Part shown: one piece after another, positions 12,311 to 23,307 of the stretch | How positions within the stretch are numbered: position 1 is the stretch's first letter | How the letters are laid out: each line of letters begins with the position of its first letter | Assembly (NCBI RefSeq): GCF_016545825.1 | Contig: NC_052614.1 | Span: forward strand, 21,408,559-21,472,558 | DNA from: Eucalyptus grandis | Taxonomy: Eukaryota > Streptophyta > Magnoliopsida > Myrtales > Myrtaceae | DNA: 64,000 nucleotides | Reading direction: 5' to 3' | Made by a program: the position numbers and the translations under genes | The notes under the pieces: model-generated | What the model was told of the DNA's origin: nothing | Seen by the model: the letters and a program-made list of their open reading frames with translations, nothing else | The model's database searches: none

Positions 12311-12323
12311 AAAAGGGGGAGAT
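12311..12323 (+). other. Polypurine tract adjoining the 3' LTR
   Basis: AAAAGGGGGAGA directly precedes the LTR start TGTTGGAG. This is the site from which plus-strand DNA synthesis starts in reverse transcription. Confidence 0.9.
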
Positions 12324-13238
12324 TGTTGGAGAAAACTTCCTTGAGTGTTTTGAAGCTACAAAACATTTTCATCGCCTAATCAAGACTTGCGGACTCTTCC
12401 ATCAAAGTCCGAAGACCTCCGGACTGCCAAACTCAAGACTCAAAGTCTATCCTCGTTGACGCTTCTAGACCGTCAAGAAGACTTATCCAGAACTGGATGT
12501 TTCGTCAAGGATTTGACTTTATCGACTGGAGTAGATCTTCTGGTTGGATATAGCATGTCGGAATCCTTGATTTTGATCAAGATTGATTTGGGAATCGTGG
12601 ATTCGTTGATTGGCGAAGTATACTTGGAAGGTTCTACTTATGGAAACCAAGATCCTGATTGTATGGGCGAGCATGATTGATGGGCTATCGTCATGTTCCT
12701 TAAATAGCTCGAAGATCTTCCTAATTGATTCTGTCCGACGGGTAGATTGGAAGAATTCCTTTGGTAAGTGCCAACGGGTATGATAGCATAAAGGAGTATA
12801 TAAGGAAGACGTTCCAGTTGTTCAAGAGTGTGTGCGATAGAAGAATTCCAAAGTCTGAAGCTCCTTGTTCTTAGTCAATTAAACTACTGAGCGAAATCTT
12901 GTACGCAAAAGAGAGTCTATATCATTGAAAGACCTTGAGGAAGTGTAGTAGAGTCTCTACACCGTGGATTCAAGGAAGAGCCTAACTCAACAACTCTTTT
13001 GTTCATAGTGAAATCCAGCCAAATGGGTCGGTGCGGAAGAGTGGACGTAGGCTTGGATTAAGCCGAACCACTATAATCTCTATGTTCATATTCTCTTCTC
13101 TACACTCTTTTACTTTGATCGTAATTCGTTTTGAGAATTTCCTTTTTCATAATCTATTGTTGATTTGCACTGCACATATCTCGCAAAATTGTTTCTGCAC
13201 CTATTCACCCCCTCTAGGTGCTCATACTAGCTTTCACA
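12324..13238 (+). repeat. 3' LTR of the Sirevirus (915 bp)
   Basis: This LTR starts TGTTGGAG after the polypurine tract and ends CACA, followed by coding sequence of a different Copia element. It matches the 5' LTR with about 97% identity by eye. A TATA-like stretch (GTATATAAGG near 12795) followed by the shared leader suggests the LTR promoter. Confidence 0.93.
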
Positions 13239-13766
13239 GTATCTTCGGGGAACTTTAAATTTGAAACTCAGTTTCGGGACCGGGAAAGTTGAGTTAGTTG
13301 GATACACAGATTCCGACTTGGCAGGAGATATTGATACTCGTAAATCTATTTCTGGTTATTTGATTTCTTTTGCGGGTGGAGCTGTGTCATGGAAGTCAAG
13401 ATTGCAGAAGTGTGTTGCACTTTCCACAACCGAAGCTGAATTTATTGCAGCCACTGAAGCCGGTAAAGAGATGCTATGGATGAAGTTCTTAGAAGAACTT
13501 GGGTTCAAGCAAAAGAGGTATGTGCTATTTTGTGATAATCAAAGCGCAATTCATCTTGGTAAGAGTTCATCTTTTCATTCTAGATTGAAACATATTAATG
13601 TTAGATATCATTGGATAAGAGATGTTATAGATGAAAAGTTGTGGAACTTGAGAAAATTCATACGGATCATAATGGCTCTGATATGATGACGAAGACCCTA
13701 CCAAGAGAAAAGCTTAAACATTGTCAATTGATAGTAGGGATGGTGAATCCCTCCACATTGTCGTGA
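13239..13766 (+). pseudogene. RNase H end of an older Copia element (host of the Sirevirus)
   Basis: Directly after the Sirevirus LTR the sequence reads YLRGTLNLKLSFGTGKVE and VGYTDSDLAGDIDTRKSISG, then SWKSRLQKCVALSTTEAEFI and CDNQSAIHLG: a Copia RNase H. A one-base frame change near 13645 separates it from the last motif, MTKTLPREKLKHCQ, and the frame ends with TGA at 13764-13766. The motif set resembles the Tnt1/Tork group. The upstream part of this element is outside the window to the left, because the whole Sirevirus was inserted within it. Confidence 0.9.
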
Positions 13767-14497
13767 GGGGGGATTTGTTAACTAGGTTCACTCCTATGTG
13801 GAGGAGGCCTAATAAGTTGCAAGCCCAAAAGGGGCTTGAGCCCATATGATAAGTTATATGAGAAAATATGGTTTCTCACTATCTATATAAAGTGATAGCC
13901 CAAAAGAAAATAGTAACAAGAGAAAAAGAGAAAGTAGAAAATCTGAGATTTGGGGCAAAATCCGATTTACATCAAGTTGGCGTCGGAGGTCGATTCGTGG
14001 TCCGATTCGGCTGAAATTTTGTCAGCATGTTCCTGGCTCAATTTCATCGAATCTGAACGGTTTGATTTTCATTTGAAACTCCCTACATCAAGTTTTTTGT
14101 GGATTGATCAAAACCTGCGTTTTTGGTCAAATTTATTCTTGATCTCTTGTGAAATTCCTGTGTATTGCTAAGAATTATGTTCTTGAGGTCTTTGCTGCTA
14201 TGTACCTCTAGTATTTGCTAGAGAAGAACAATTTTGTTGATAGTGAAGAATTTCAGGTGGACTCCGGTCCCGTGTTTTTTGATCTCCTCACATCGAGGAG
14301 GTTTTCCACGTAAAAAATCGTCTTGTGTTCGTGTGATTGGTATTTTTTTTACTTTACCATATCGATTCCTATTAAGTTTACACAAGAAGGGAAATTATTT
14401 TATTTTTATCTGTTTGGTAAAAATTGGAGATTATTTTATTCCGGTGCGTTAATTCGATATTGTTCGAATTGTTACTGTTCTTCCATCAGTAATCACA
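13764..14497 (+). repeat. Polypurine tract and 3' LTR of the older Copia element
   Basis: GTGAGGGGGGATT precedes TGTTAACTAGG at 13776, the LTR start. The LTR end is taken at CATCAGTAATCACA (14497) because from there the sequence is exon of a minus-strand GT47 gene. The length of about 720 bp is normal for this group. The end could be 2 bp further right, as CACACA makes the boundary ambiguous. Confidence 0.8.
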
Positions 14498-15525
14498 CAC
14501 GAACCTCTGTAATCTATCCCGCCTATAGTCGTGGATGGAGAGGATCAGTTCGTACACATAGTTGACGACGTTGGTCACACTGAAAGGAAGGAAGAAGGCA
14601 TGTGCCTTGTCAGGATGGTGTGCCCTGAATGGGTTCCGCTTGTCCTCCTCCTCGTCGATGAACTGTCCTTTAGTGGCATATAGGACGTTCACCGGCCCGT
14701 AATGTACCAAAGGATGGTCGCCTTCTCTGTACGTCCATATCTTGAATCTCTTCATCATCTCCATGTGGCTCCTGCCCGAAATCAAGTCCAAAAAACGGGG
14801 AAGAAAGAAATAGGACTCTTGTTTTAGAATCAGTAAACTATAATGTGCACAATCTCGAGTCAAATTAACGTTAGGTATTCTAAATTTTGATTCCATGGCG
14901 CTTTACAAAAACACGCATGCTTGCACTGAACACAAACCTACCAAGATTGATATTAACACAAACCTTGTGAAAAAAAGAAACTCTGAACTTTAAGTGAACT
15001 CAAAGGAGGACTTAACTGATAAAAAGCGTAGGGGTTTCTATACACATTTCCTCTGGGTATGAACGTCTCTTCCTTATCAGAAGTGTAGCTTTGGGACTGA
15101 ATGGCTTTCCGAATTGCTGCACGGGCTTGAGCCAAATCATCTTCGATTCTTTCTAAACTACTCTTCTTCTACAGGCACCGGAAAAACTTCCCTCGTTAAC
15201 CCACAAACACCACAATAGACGTTGTAACTTGGTAATACGAAGTAATTAACACACTGATACACATGACAATACTCACTTTGATGGTGTTATGTCTAGATCT
15301 GCTTTTGTACATGGAGGTCGAGAGAAGCCTGTTAACTGCAAACGATGATGGTCTTATGGTGTGGCTGTTGGAAGAAAAAGACAGATTGGAAACAGGAATA
15401 TCATGATTTCCGTTAAACGGAGAGCAATACAGAAAGACAAAAAGGAGGAGCAGACAAATTGCTGGAATGAGGAGGAGCTGTGAATAAGGCAAGTTCATGG
15501 ACGGCATCTTCTTGAACATGAACAT
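14498..15525 (-). pseudogene. GT47 exostosin-type glycosyltransferase, 5' exons, cut by a retrotransposon
   Basis: Three exons are visible on the minus strand. Exon 1 (15525-15277) starts at ATG and encodes a short cytoplasmic tail, then a hydrophobic signal anchor (LLLIPAICLLLLFVFLYC), as in type II Golgi enzymes. It ends at GTGAGT. Exon 2 (15168-15017) encodes the family stem motif ARAAIRKAIQSQSYTSDKEE and IPRGNVYRNPYAFYQ; its donor is GTTAAG and the split Gln codon joins to exon 3. Exon 3 (14771-14498) has SHMEMMKRFKIWTYREGDHP, VHYGPVNVLYATKGQFIDE and HAFFLPFSVTNVVNYVY. This matches plant exostosin-like enzymes (At5g03795-type) that build cell-wall polysaccharides. The exon stops at RDRLQRFV where the Copia LTR begins, and translation would then meet a TGA. 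Most of the catalytic domain is missing here and would lie left of the window. Confidence 0.88.
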
Positions 15526-16349
15526 GAGAAGGTGTGACTGCAGAAGGCTATATATACAAATACGGAAATAATTGAATAAGCAATTTTGACACGTTGTCTT
15601 CTCCACTTTCTTGATTATAGACTCTCTGTTGTGTATGAATACTTTCTGCAGCCAAAAAGAATCAAGTTAGACGCATCCTGTTTGACTTTCTCCTATCTAA
15701 AAATCGTTCATGTAGTATGTATTCAGACTGAAGTTTATATAATTGTCGATCGAGCTGTGTCTCGAGCTGGAAAAGATTTGTGAATATAATTTAAATAATC
15801 AATCTGTTTTAAAAACCTGATTAAATTTGATAAGTGCATTCTAAAAAGAAGTTGAAAGCAGCAAGGGATATATGCTGAAAACATTGATAAGGACTAATGA
15901 GCATGGTTCCTTAAGGCAAGCTCCTACTAAGATTAATGCAGATGCAGCCTACCAATGTTTACGAGAAAAAATAATTTGGAAAGGACATTAATTAATAGCT
16001 GAGATGAAATAAGATATATTACTTGTAACTCGTCAATCATAATGAATATATGGCATAAAAAATATATGTTGTGAGGTAAATTTTCATAAACTCGGAATCC
16101 TACGTTTTGTGATAGCAATGGCGATTCCTAGGCTGCCATGGGAAGACACTTAAATAACGTGAAACTTATCCCTTCATGCTATTTCAAAATCGTTTGTAGA
16201 ATAGACATGGTTAGTGAACGGAACTATATATACGTAATTCGAACTATTAAATAGTTCAGTGTCAGGATGATTAGCCCTTTATTCTACATCCAATGTTTTG
16301 TTCTACATTCAACATTTCATCTAGATTACTTTCTTACTCTTTTAATGAT
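15526..16349. other. Intergenic, upstream of the GT47 fragment
   Basis: AT-rich DNA without a convincing ORF or RNA gene. The first 100-200 bp would be the leader and promoter of the minus-strand GT47 gene. I see no clear repeat. Confidence 0.5.
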
Positions 16350-16354
16350 CTTTC

Positions 16355-17645
16355 TGTTAGGAAAATCCCTTATGATGTTTTGAAGATGACAAAATAAATC
16401 AAAAGCTACTAACATGTTTGATGGTTGAGTAATAGACTATGCAGATGATAGAACGAATCAAAGATATTGTCAAAGTCTGAGGACGGCCAGAAGACTGAAC
16501 GTAACACATGTCCAAAGTATATTCGGAAGATTTCCAGACTTCTGTGTCAAAGTCCGAAGACTGCCAGACTTTAGTGTCAAAGTCTGTTCTACATCAGAAG
16601 TCTACCCACTCTGATAAATTCCAGATTGAATGTGAATGAAGAACCATAAGACAGACTCTATGCCGAAGCTGAACTTATTCAGACCGTGTCCAGACCTTAA
16701 GGCTGAATATATTCAGAAGTAGAATATGTTCCGACTCAGATTGTAAAGTCTATTACATTCAGACTTAGATTGTAAAGTCTATTGCACTCAAACTCTATTT
16801 TAGACAGAACACTCTCAAACTTTACATTTAGAACGAGACAACTCGATAGAACGTAACACAAGCCACAATCATGTAACGGCTAGTGATCTGGTTTGGATTC
16901 TACATCAAGATTGATTTGATTGACAATTGGATCTTGAAGATAAGAACTTTCTATACGAAGAAGCTCTACTTATGGAAACCAAGATTCTATTTGTATAGGC
17001 AATCATAATCAATTTGGGATTCTACTTTTTTCACTCAACGGTTACCAAATCTTCTAGATACAGATCTGTCCAATGGGTATATTGGAAAACAATTCTCTGA
17101 GATATTGTCCAATGGTTAGTTTGGAAGTTGATGAGTATTTAAGGAGATCAAGGACCGATGAGCAAATAAGAGATGGAACGTAGAATTTATAATTCCAAAG
17201 TCTGAGCAAACTTCGATCATACACTTGTCTCTTGTGAGCTTAAACATTTGTGATCGTGAGAGAAATACCAAAAGAGTGACTTAGTGAGATAGTGTGATCT
17301 ACTACTAAGTGTTTGCACTCAAAGTTGTAATCTCTTGTTGATTGCATAGTGGAATCCAACAAGAAGGCTGTTAGCGTGGGAGAGTGGACGTAAGCTTGGT
17401 CTAAGCCAAACCACTATAAACCTTGTGTTCTTATTCTCATCCATGAACTCCTTTATTTTATTCGTAGTTCTATTTAACTGCTAAAGTCTGTACTCGTTCA
17501 AAATCTGTTATTTTTCAAACTCAGTTTCAAAATTCTGTTATTATTCAGACTCGGTTTCAGAAGAAAAATATTTCTACTATTCTTTACAAAAAATTTTATT
17601 CACACCTATTCACCCCCTCTCTAGGTGTTCATACTAGCACTTTCA
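16355..17645 (+). repeat. Solo Sirevirus-type LTR, 1291 bp, with target duplication
   Basis: The unit begins TGTTAGGAAAATCCC and ends TAGCACTTTCA. It is flanked on both sides by CTTTC (16350-16354 and 17646-17650), an exact 5-bp target duplication. Its end block CACCTATTCACCCCCTCT closely matches the LTRs of the Sirevirus at 1-13238, but the rest has diverged, so it belongs to a related family. There are several degenerate repeats of the AAGTCTGAAGACTGCCAGAC kind near 16470-16800. No internal region is present, so it was left by LTR-LTR recombination. Confidence 0.9.
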
Positions 17646-17910
17646 CTTTCATGATTGAACAGGTCCTTCAAAGACTTCATTAACCGAGTCCTATTTTAAC
17701 CCAGCCAAGATTGTTTCTATCAATTGTCATTAATGGTCTAATAGTTCAAACCCTTCCCACACGCACGAAGAAGAAACTTGGCCTTTGTACTACTCCAAGT
17801 CGAGTCGATAACGATGTCACGAGCCATAGTATCCCAATCAAGATAGACGGAGTTCATCTTCTAACGATGAAGAACTTAATAACGACGAAGAACTTTGGCC
17901 TTTGGTCCGT

Positions 17911-18754
17911 GAAAATTATCCTAAAAATCCTAAACCTATTACACTTTTACCAATTTAGTCATAAATTTCTAATTATATCAATTGAGTCCTAAATATTTTT
18001 ATGTTTTGCCAATTAAATCCATTTGACCAATTTTTGCCAAAAATCACTAACATGGACGTCGGCAATTTTACATGGCACAACCGGCTATGACATAGACAAT
18101 TTTTAATAAGATACTAATATTTATTCCTAAACGTTTTTCCTTTTTTTTTCTCTTTCCTTCTTTTCTTCTTTTTTTTCTTTTTCTCTTATTTTCATTTTTT
18201 TCTTTTATTTTTCTTCTTTATTTTTCCTTTTTCTTTCCACTAGCCATCGTTACACCTTGTCAATGACTAGTGAAAGTCGCCGGCCTCAGGCAAGGGTTGC
18301 CTTGGTTGGAGAGGGAGGGGGGGCTAGGAAGGGCTGCACTCATTGGCCCCTAGTCAGGGTCTCCCTCACATGGCCGAGGTGGGTAGCCCTTGCCTGGGCC
18401 ACTGAGGACAACCGTTATCCTCCCCTGATTTGGTGAGCGCTGCCCTCGTCTAAGGTCGGCAACCTCTGGCAATCATGCCCAATGGTGGCCAAAGTGGAGG
18501 GAAAAAGGTTAAAATGACAAATAAAAAAAAGGAAATGAGAAAAAATATTAAAAATATTAAAAATAATATTAAGAATTGTCCACATTAATATTAGTTGTGC
18601 CACATAGACAGCAGGCATCCATGTTGACCATGCCACGCTAACTAGATAGACTCAATTGGCAAAACGTGAAAAAAATTAGGATTTAATTGACAAAATTGAA
18701 AAATTTAGAACTAAATTAGTGTGCAATAAATTTAGGACTTTTTTGATAATTTTC
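17911..18754. mobile_element. Non-coding terminal-inverted-repeat element, copy 1
   Basis: The left end (GAAAATTATCCTAAAAATCC) is the imperfect reverse complement of the right end (TAGGACTTTTTTGATAATTTTC). The similarity continues inward for about 60-80 bp on each side (phrases such as CCAATTTAGTC and AATTGAGTCCTAAAT). The middle contains a long pyrimidine tract and a GC-rich block (18240-18480) around AGCCATCGTTAC and CTTGCCTGGGCC. No ORF is present. Shared structure with the copies at 28344-29034 and 30555-31152 shows it is a repeated family. Superfamily is not clear; a possible degenerate 9-10-bp target duplication (TTTGGTCCGT / TTTGTTCCAT) would suggest Mutator-like. Confidence 0.7.
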
Positions 18755-18755
18755 C

Positions 18756-20350
18756 ATATTTGTTCCATATGCGTGCATTTTTAAAATATAATTTCTTTAA
18801 GAATATCTCATGCATGCCAAGAAGTAGAAATGCTTTCTTTAACTCTCACAACCGAATCCAAAAGCATACAAAAATCGAATCAACTTCACCAAATACAAAA
18901 GAGAAAAAGGGCATAAGAAAGGCGAAAATTGTCCAAAAAACCCTACATCTATTGTACAGTGGTTAATTCAATCTTAAACCTTTTACTTGTACCATTTGGT
19001 CCTAAATATTTTAAAGATTTCATTTTCACTGCACTTTCACCAAGTGGGGTAATATTTACACTTATCTTATGTTGACCCCACTAGCATTGTCTTTTGTGTC
19101 TTATCATGTTCACGACTTCTCTCAACACACTTGCTTAGTATATTTTATTAATAAGAAATTCTCACCTCCCAGAGCATTCGTTACACATACTGTGAAAAAG
19201 TTCAGTGCATTGAAATTGTAATAGTCTTTGTTATCCTCTTAAAAGATTTGTGTAATAAGGACACTATTTAGCAACGAGAAAGTGTTAGCTTCTGTGGGAC
19301 AACGGTACCAACGCTGTCACCTAGACATGAGGCATGCTTCTTTTGGTGGTTAAGATTAACCAAATTGAATGTTGGTAGCAACAATATTCATTTTTTGGCC
19401 AAAGAAAATAACATAAATACACATAATAAAGAGAGAAAAATGATGGGGGTCTTGTGGTTGTGCAATCAAATCCTTTCTTGCACTGCATTTTAAGTTGACA
19501 ATTGCCCTTCTTCCACCCTCTGTGCATGGTCCCCTACAATGAGCACCTTTGAAACATTTTCATCGTTTCCGTCACCAAGAATATTTTGCTCATGTGAATC
19601 TCTAAATTTGGTGATTTACGAATCAATCAGAACTTGAATCAGCATACTAGCCAAAAAAAAAAAAGAGAAAAAGAAGAAGAAGAAATTAAACCAGATGCAT
19701 GTATGGATGGATCTTGTACATATCCATGAACAAGTCAAGGTCCTTGTCGAGTACGCACTTCAATGGTCAAGAAGTCAAGGCCTTCAAGGTCTCGCACGTT
19801 GATTCTACGACCATCACGTGGTAGAATGGACATGTACCGACTCAAGAACTCAAGATCTATTAGGGTTTCATGCCTATTGATTGGTGCATCAGTACTCGTT
19901 ATACTGGTTCCTGAGAAGTCATGGTCTTTGTGGACTTTTACTAGTGATGTTTGGCCCAAAAAATTTCCAACTCATCGTAACGGAAAGGTCATGGAGCAAT
20001 TTTCCACCCTTTCTTTTCCTTTTTTTGGGCTATCGTGCCTTCAACATATGATGGTGACAACCTGGTTGTCAGTCCGTAATTCTTGGTTATACAATTTCTA
20101 TTCTCATCTAATTTGGTTCTTGAGCATGGGTATATAACAATAGTTGATATGCTAAGATCGATTTACAAAGTTGCCATTTTGAATGATTCGGCAAACTCTT
20201 ATCGGAAGTCGAGCAAGAGCCACCTATTTAAGTCCCTTTTCTAGTCTGTAAGATCATGTAACATTTGAATTTCGTGAACTGATTTTAATAAATATGGCAC
20301 TGTTCATGCAAAAATTGCAATAATCTCTTTTATATTGTAAAATATTGCGT
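18756..20350. other. Intergenic, no gene seen
   Basis: Apart from the fragment at 18923-19010 this is AT-rich DNA with A-rich runs (19650-19690). The open frames on both strands near 19735-20137 show no recognisable domain and look random. Confidence 0.5.
18923..19010. repeat. Fragment of the same inverted-repeat family
   Basis: GAAAATTGTCCAAAAAACCC, then ATCTATTGTACAGTGG, ACCATTTGGTCCTAAATATT and AAAGATTTC follow the left terminal sequence of the 17911 element. The rest of the element is missing. Confidence 0.5.
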
Positions 20351-20667
20351 TGCAAATATGTAATAAAGAGAATAAAGAGATTTAGTAGAGAAAGCCAAAC
20401 ACCAAATATCGTAGAGAAAGTCAAAAGAGAAAAATTTATTTTCCTTATATTACCTTATATCTATAACAAAAACTAAGCTCATATTTATAAGAAAACAATG
20501 ATGCACTTATCATTAATATCAATATATTGAATGATACATATAGTGGATAGGGAGATGAACTTTCATTGAATAGGGAGATATACTTAGAATGTAGGATACA
20601 AATGTACCATAATAAGTACATTAGATAAGATGGACATAATGAATATTCATTTATGTATTTCATAACA
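20351..20667 (-). repeat. 3' LTR of a decayed minus-strand Copia element
   Basis: Read on the minus strand, the LTR starts TGTTATGAAATAC directly after a polypurine tract TTCAAGGGGGAG (plus-strand 20668-20680) and ends ATTTGCA at 20351. Length is 317 bp, typical of small Copia LTRs. The pol remnants of the same orientation follow at 21071-22439. Confidence 0.7.
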
Positions 20668-20891
20668 CTCCCCCTTGAATATTCATTGTATTAATTATAT
20701 TACGAATGTGTATTGAATGATACTGCATCATTACAAACCTTAAGCCGGAAAAACCCAGTAAGACAAAAACCAGACAAAAGGGAAAAAGAGTACAGAGCAC
20801 AAATTTTATGATCTCTCCCTTTTATGGATGCATTAATTGCCTCGTTAAAAACTTTAAGCCGGAAAAACCTTGTGAGAAAAAACAGGATAGA

Positions 20892-20971
20892 AAGAAAAAA
20901 TTGTACAATGCATAGTTTATAATATCTCCCCAAGAAAAAATTGTACAATGCATAGTTTATAATATCTCCCC
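20892..20971. repeat. 40-bp direct tandem duplication
   Basis: A 40-bp unit that begins AAGAAAAAATTGTACAATGC and ends ATAATATCTCCCC occurs twice in a row (starts 20892 and 20932). It is in the 3' untranslated part of the Copia element, so the pyrimidine (minus-strand purine) tract is doubled too. Confidence 0.85.
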
Positions 20972-21070
20972 CTCAATTAAGTCATATAGCCATTGTTGGG
21001 GCTAATCAATCTTGTATCTTGTGAACTTGCCGCATACCAATGCCATATATTAATTTCTTAAAAGTTGACG

Positions 21071-22439
21071 TTAGCAATGATTTGGTAAAAAGATCTGCAG
21101 ATTATTTATGGATCGAATCTGTTTAACATCAATTTGTCGACTTTCTTGGAATTCATGAGTATAGTAAAATTTCGGTGAGATATGCTTGGTCCTATCACCT
21201 TTGATATATCCTCCCATAACTTGTGCAACACAAGCAGCATTATCTTCACAAATTATAGTGGGAGAATTTGTAATCGGTATTAAACAATAAGAATTATAAA
21301 TATGCGTTATAACGAATCTTAACCAAACACACTCTCTTCTAGCTTCATATAAAGCAATAATCTCAGAGTGATTAAAGGATGTAGTTACTAGCGATTGCTT
21401 CCTAGAACGCCAAGAAATAACGGTGCCGTTATAACAAAATAAATAACCAATTTGAGAGCGAGTCTTATGTGAATCAGATTTATATCCAGCATTAGCATAT
21501 CCAACTAAACCAAAGGTAGTGGAATCCTTGGAATAATATAATCCCAAATCTAGAGATAACGGAAAATATGTTTAACTATATTCTAGTGTCTCCGAGTTAG
21601 CTCAAAACTAAAACGTGCCAATAAATTTACTGCAAAAGGGATATATGGTCTTGTACATTGTACCAAGTAGAACAAAGCCCCAATTGCATTGAGATATGAT
21701 ACTTCATGACCAAGTATTTCTTTATCAAATTCTTTAGGAAGAAACGGATTCTTTTGACGATCTAGAAACCTTACAACCATATGTGTGCTCAATGGGTAAG
21801 CCTTATCCATGTTGAAGCGTTTAAGTAATCTTTCAATATATGCTAATTGATGGACGATTATTCCATTTACTTTATGCTCAAGCTCTAAACCAAGACAAAG
21901 TTTGGTTTTACCCAAATCTTTAACTTCAAACTCCATTTTCAAATATTCAGCAATTTTAGCTAGCTCTTTTAGAGTTCCAATTAAATTTATATCGTCAACA
22001 TAAACTACTATAATAGCAAATCTGGTTTCTGATTTCTTAATAAACACATATGGGCAGATAGGATCATTCTTGTACATTTCCTTAATTAGGTACTCACTTA
22101 GGCGTTAATACCACATGCGATCAGAATGCTTCAACCCATATAAAAATCTTTGCAATTTTATTGAGAATAAATTACGGGGAGTGTATGCATCGGCATTTTG
22201 AATCCCTTATGAATTTTCATATAAATATCAAAGTTTAATTAGCCACATAGATTTACCGTCACAACGTCCATAAAACGCATTTCCAATATTTTATAAAGTA
22301 CTAGGCTAATGAGAAAATGAAATGTAATCATATCCATTACAAGTGAATATGTCTCATTATAATCAATCCCAAATCTCTGGGAAAATCCTTGGACAACGAG
22401 TCGAGTTTTATACTTGACAACCTCGATTTTCTCACTTCG
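21071..22439 (-). pseudogene. Decayed Copia pol: reverse transcriptase and RNase H
   Basis: On the minus strand the order is a reverse transcriptase start (YKTRLVVQGFSQRFGIDYNE, 22239-22439), a palm domain with intact YVDDINLIG (21583-22077) and RNase H (21071-21547) with YANAGYKSDSHKTRSQIGY, SWRSRKQSL and CEDNAACVAQ. Frames are broken between the blocks and the RNase H motif has substitutions (NAG for the usual DAD-type residues). Sequence upstream of 22439 is replaced by another repeat, so gag, protease and integrase are missing. Confidence 0.85.
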
Positions 22440-22997
22440 TGTGACGTCTCGAAATTTGACCCCTATTTCGAATATATGAAATGCCGATTTCATCGACGCA
22501 CTTATGGTTATTTACTCAGAACTAATCACTCACAGATTAACTAATTTATTAGGTGAGGCTGATAAGGGGTATAAACGCAACAGACTAGAAAATTCGATCA
22601 GAAATCGACTACTCAACCATAATAATCGACAAAGGTCAATATCACACTATTATAAATCAATTAGCAAATGGATAGAAGTGGATTCGATGGAAGTACGTAA
22701 TCGAAGTGCGAGTGGTTCTGCATGATTACGATATTCGTGTTGAACGGCAATAAACCGATTTTTTATTGATATTATATTCAAGATACGTAATTGAACCCCC
22801 GTGATTACATGACAACCGAGGGTCGTCTACGATTCGAAGATGCACAAATGTGGGTTGAAAATTATCGACCACGGGTCAAACACGCTAAAATTCCTAAAAG
22901 CTACCCGATAGATTATGTCGTACTAAAGTCGCGTTCGATCGATTTTAACCACGAAATTTAATTCGATTTCGGGAATCAAACTTTCGAGGGTGTCACA
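22440..22997. repeat. LTR-like fragment with palindromic ends
   Basis: This starts TGTGACGTCTCGAAA and ends TTTCGAGGGTGTCACA, an imperfect inverted pair as found at the ends of Tekay/Del-type LTRs. It abuts the Copia pol remnant exactly at 22439/22440. I find no target duplication (CTTCG left, ATTTA right), and the DNA to the right does not continue the Copia element. It may therefore be an inner part of a longer element running to about 23830. Confidence 0.45.
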
Positions 22998-23259
22998 ATT
23001 TATTTATTGGATGTTGTCTCATCTTTTGTCAAATTTTCGATGAGTTCGAAATTTTGCGGAAAAATGATTTTCGGACAAAAGAACAAGGAAATGAAATTTG
23101 AATGGGGAAGCAAATTTGAAATTTGCTACCCAAAAAGCCTTATTTTTGAGAAATTAGAGTTAAAGAAGATATTAGGGAGACCAAGGATAAGAGTAGAAGA
23201 GTTTTGAGGCATATGTGATGAAGAATTTAGGATATTTTCCCTAAAGTCTTTGGATTGGC

Positions 23260-23262
<3 letters not shown>

Positions 23263-23304
<42 letters not shown>
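23263..23304. repeat. (TC)n microsatellite
   Basis: About 21 uninterrupted TC units, followed by a pyrimidine-rich leader-like stretch to 23460. The apparent Ser/Leu-rich ORFs here come from the repeat. Confidence 0.97.

Positions 23305-23307
<3 letters not shown>

Larger units (their letters stand above)
1..13238 (+). mobile_element. Sirevirus-type Copia LTR retrotransposon, 5' end cut by window edge
   Basis: The element has LTRs at both ends, a tRNA-Met primer binding site just inside the 5' LTR, and gag and pol in Copia order (protease, integrase, reverse transcriptase, RNase H). An additional ORF follows pol, and polypurine tracts of the AAAAAGGGGGAGA kind precede the 3' LTR. The extra ORF after pol, the coiled coil in gag and the repeated polypurine tracts are known hallmarks of Sireviruses (SIRE1/Maximus lineage), so I assign that lineage. 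The two LTRs differ at about 20-25 positions over the roughly 805 bp both show (about 97% identity by eye), so the insertion is fairly young. All ORFs carry frameshifts and pol is split by a 3.8-kb insertion, so this copy is non-autonomous. It lies inside the RNase H region of another Copia element. The left target duplication is outside the window. Confidence 0.9.
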
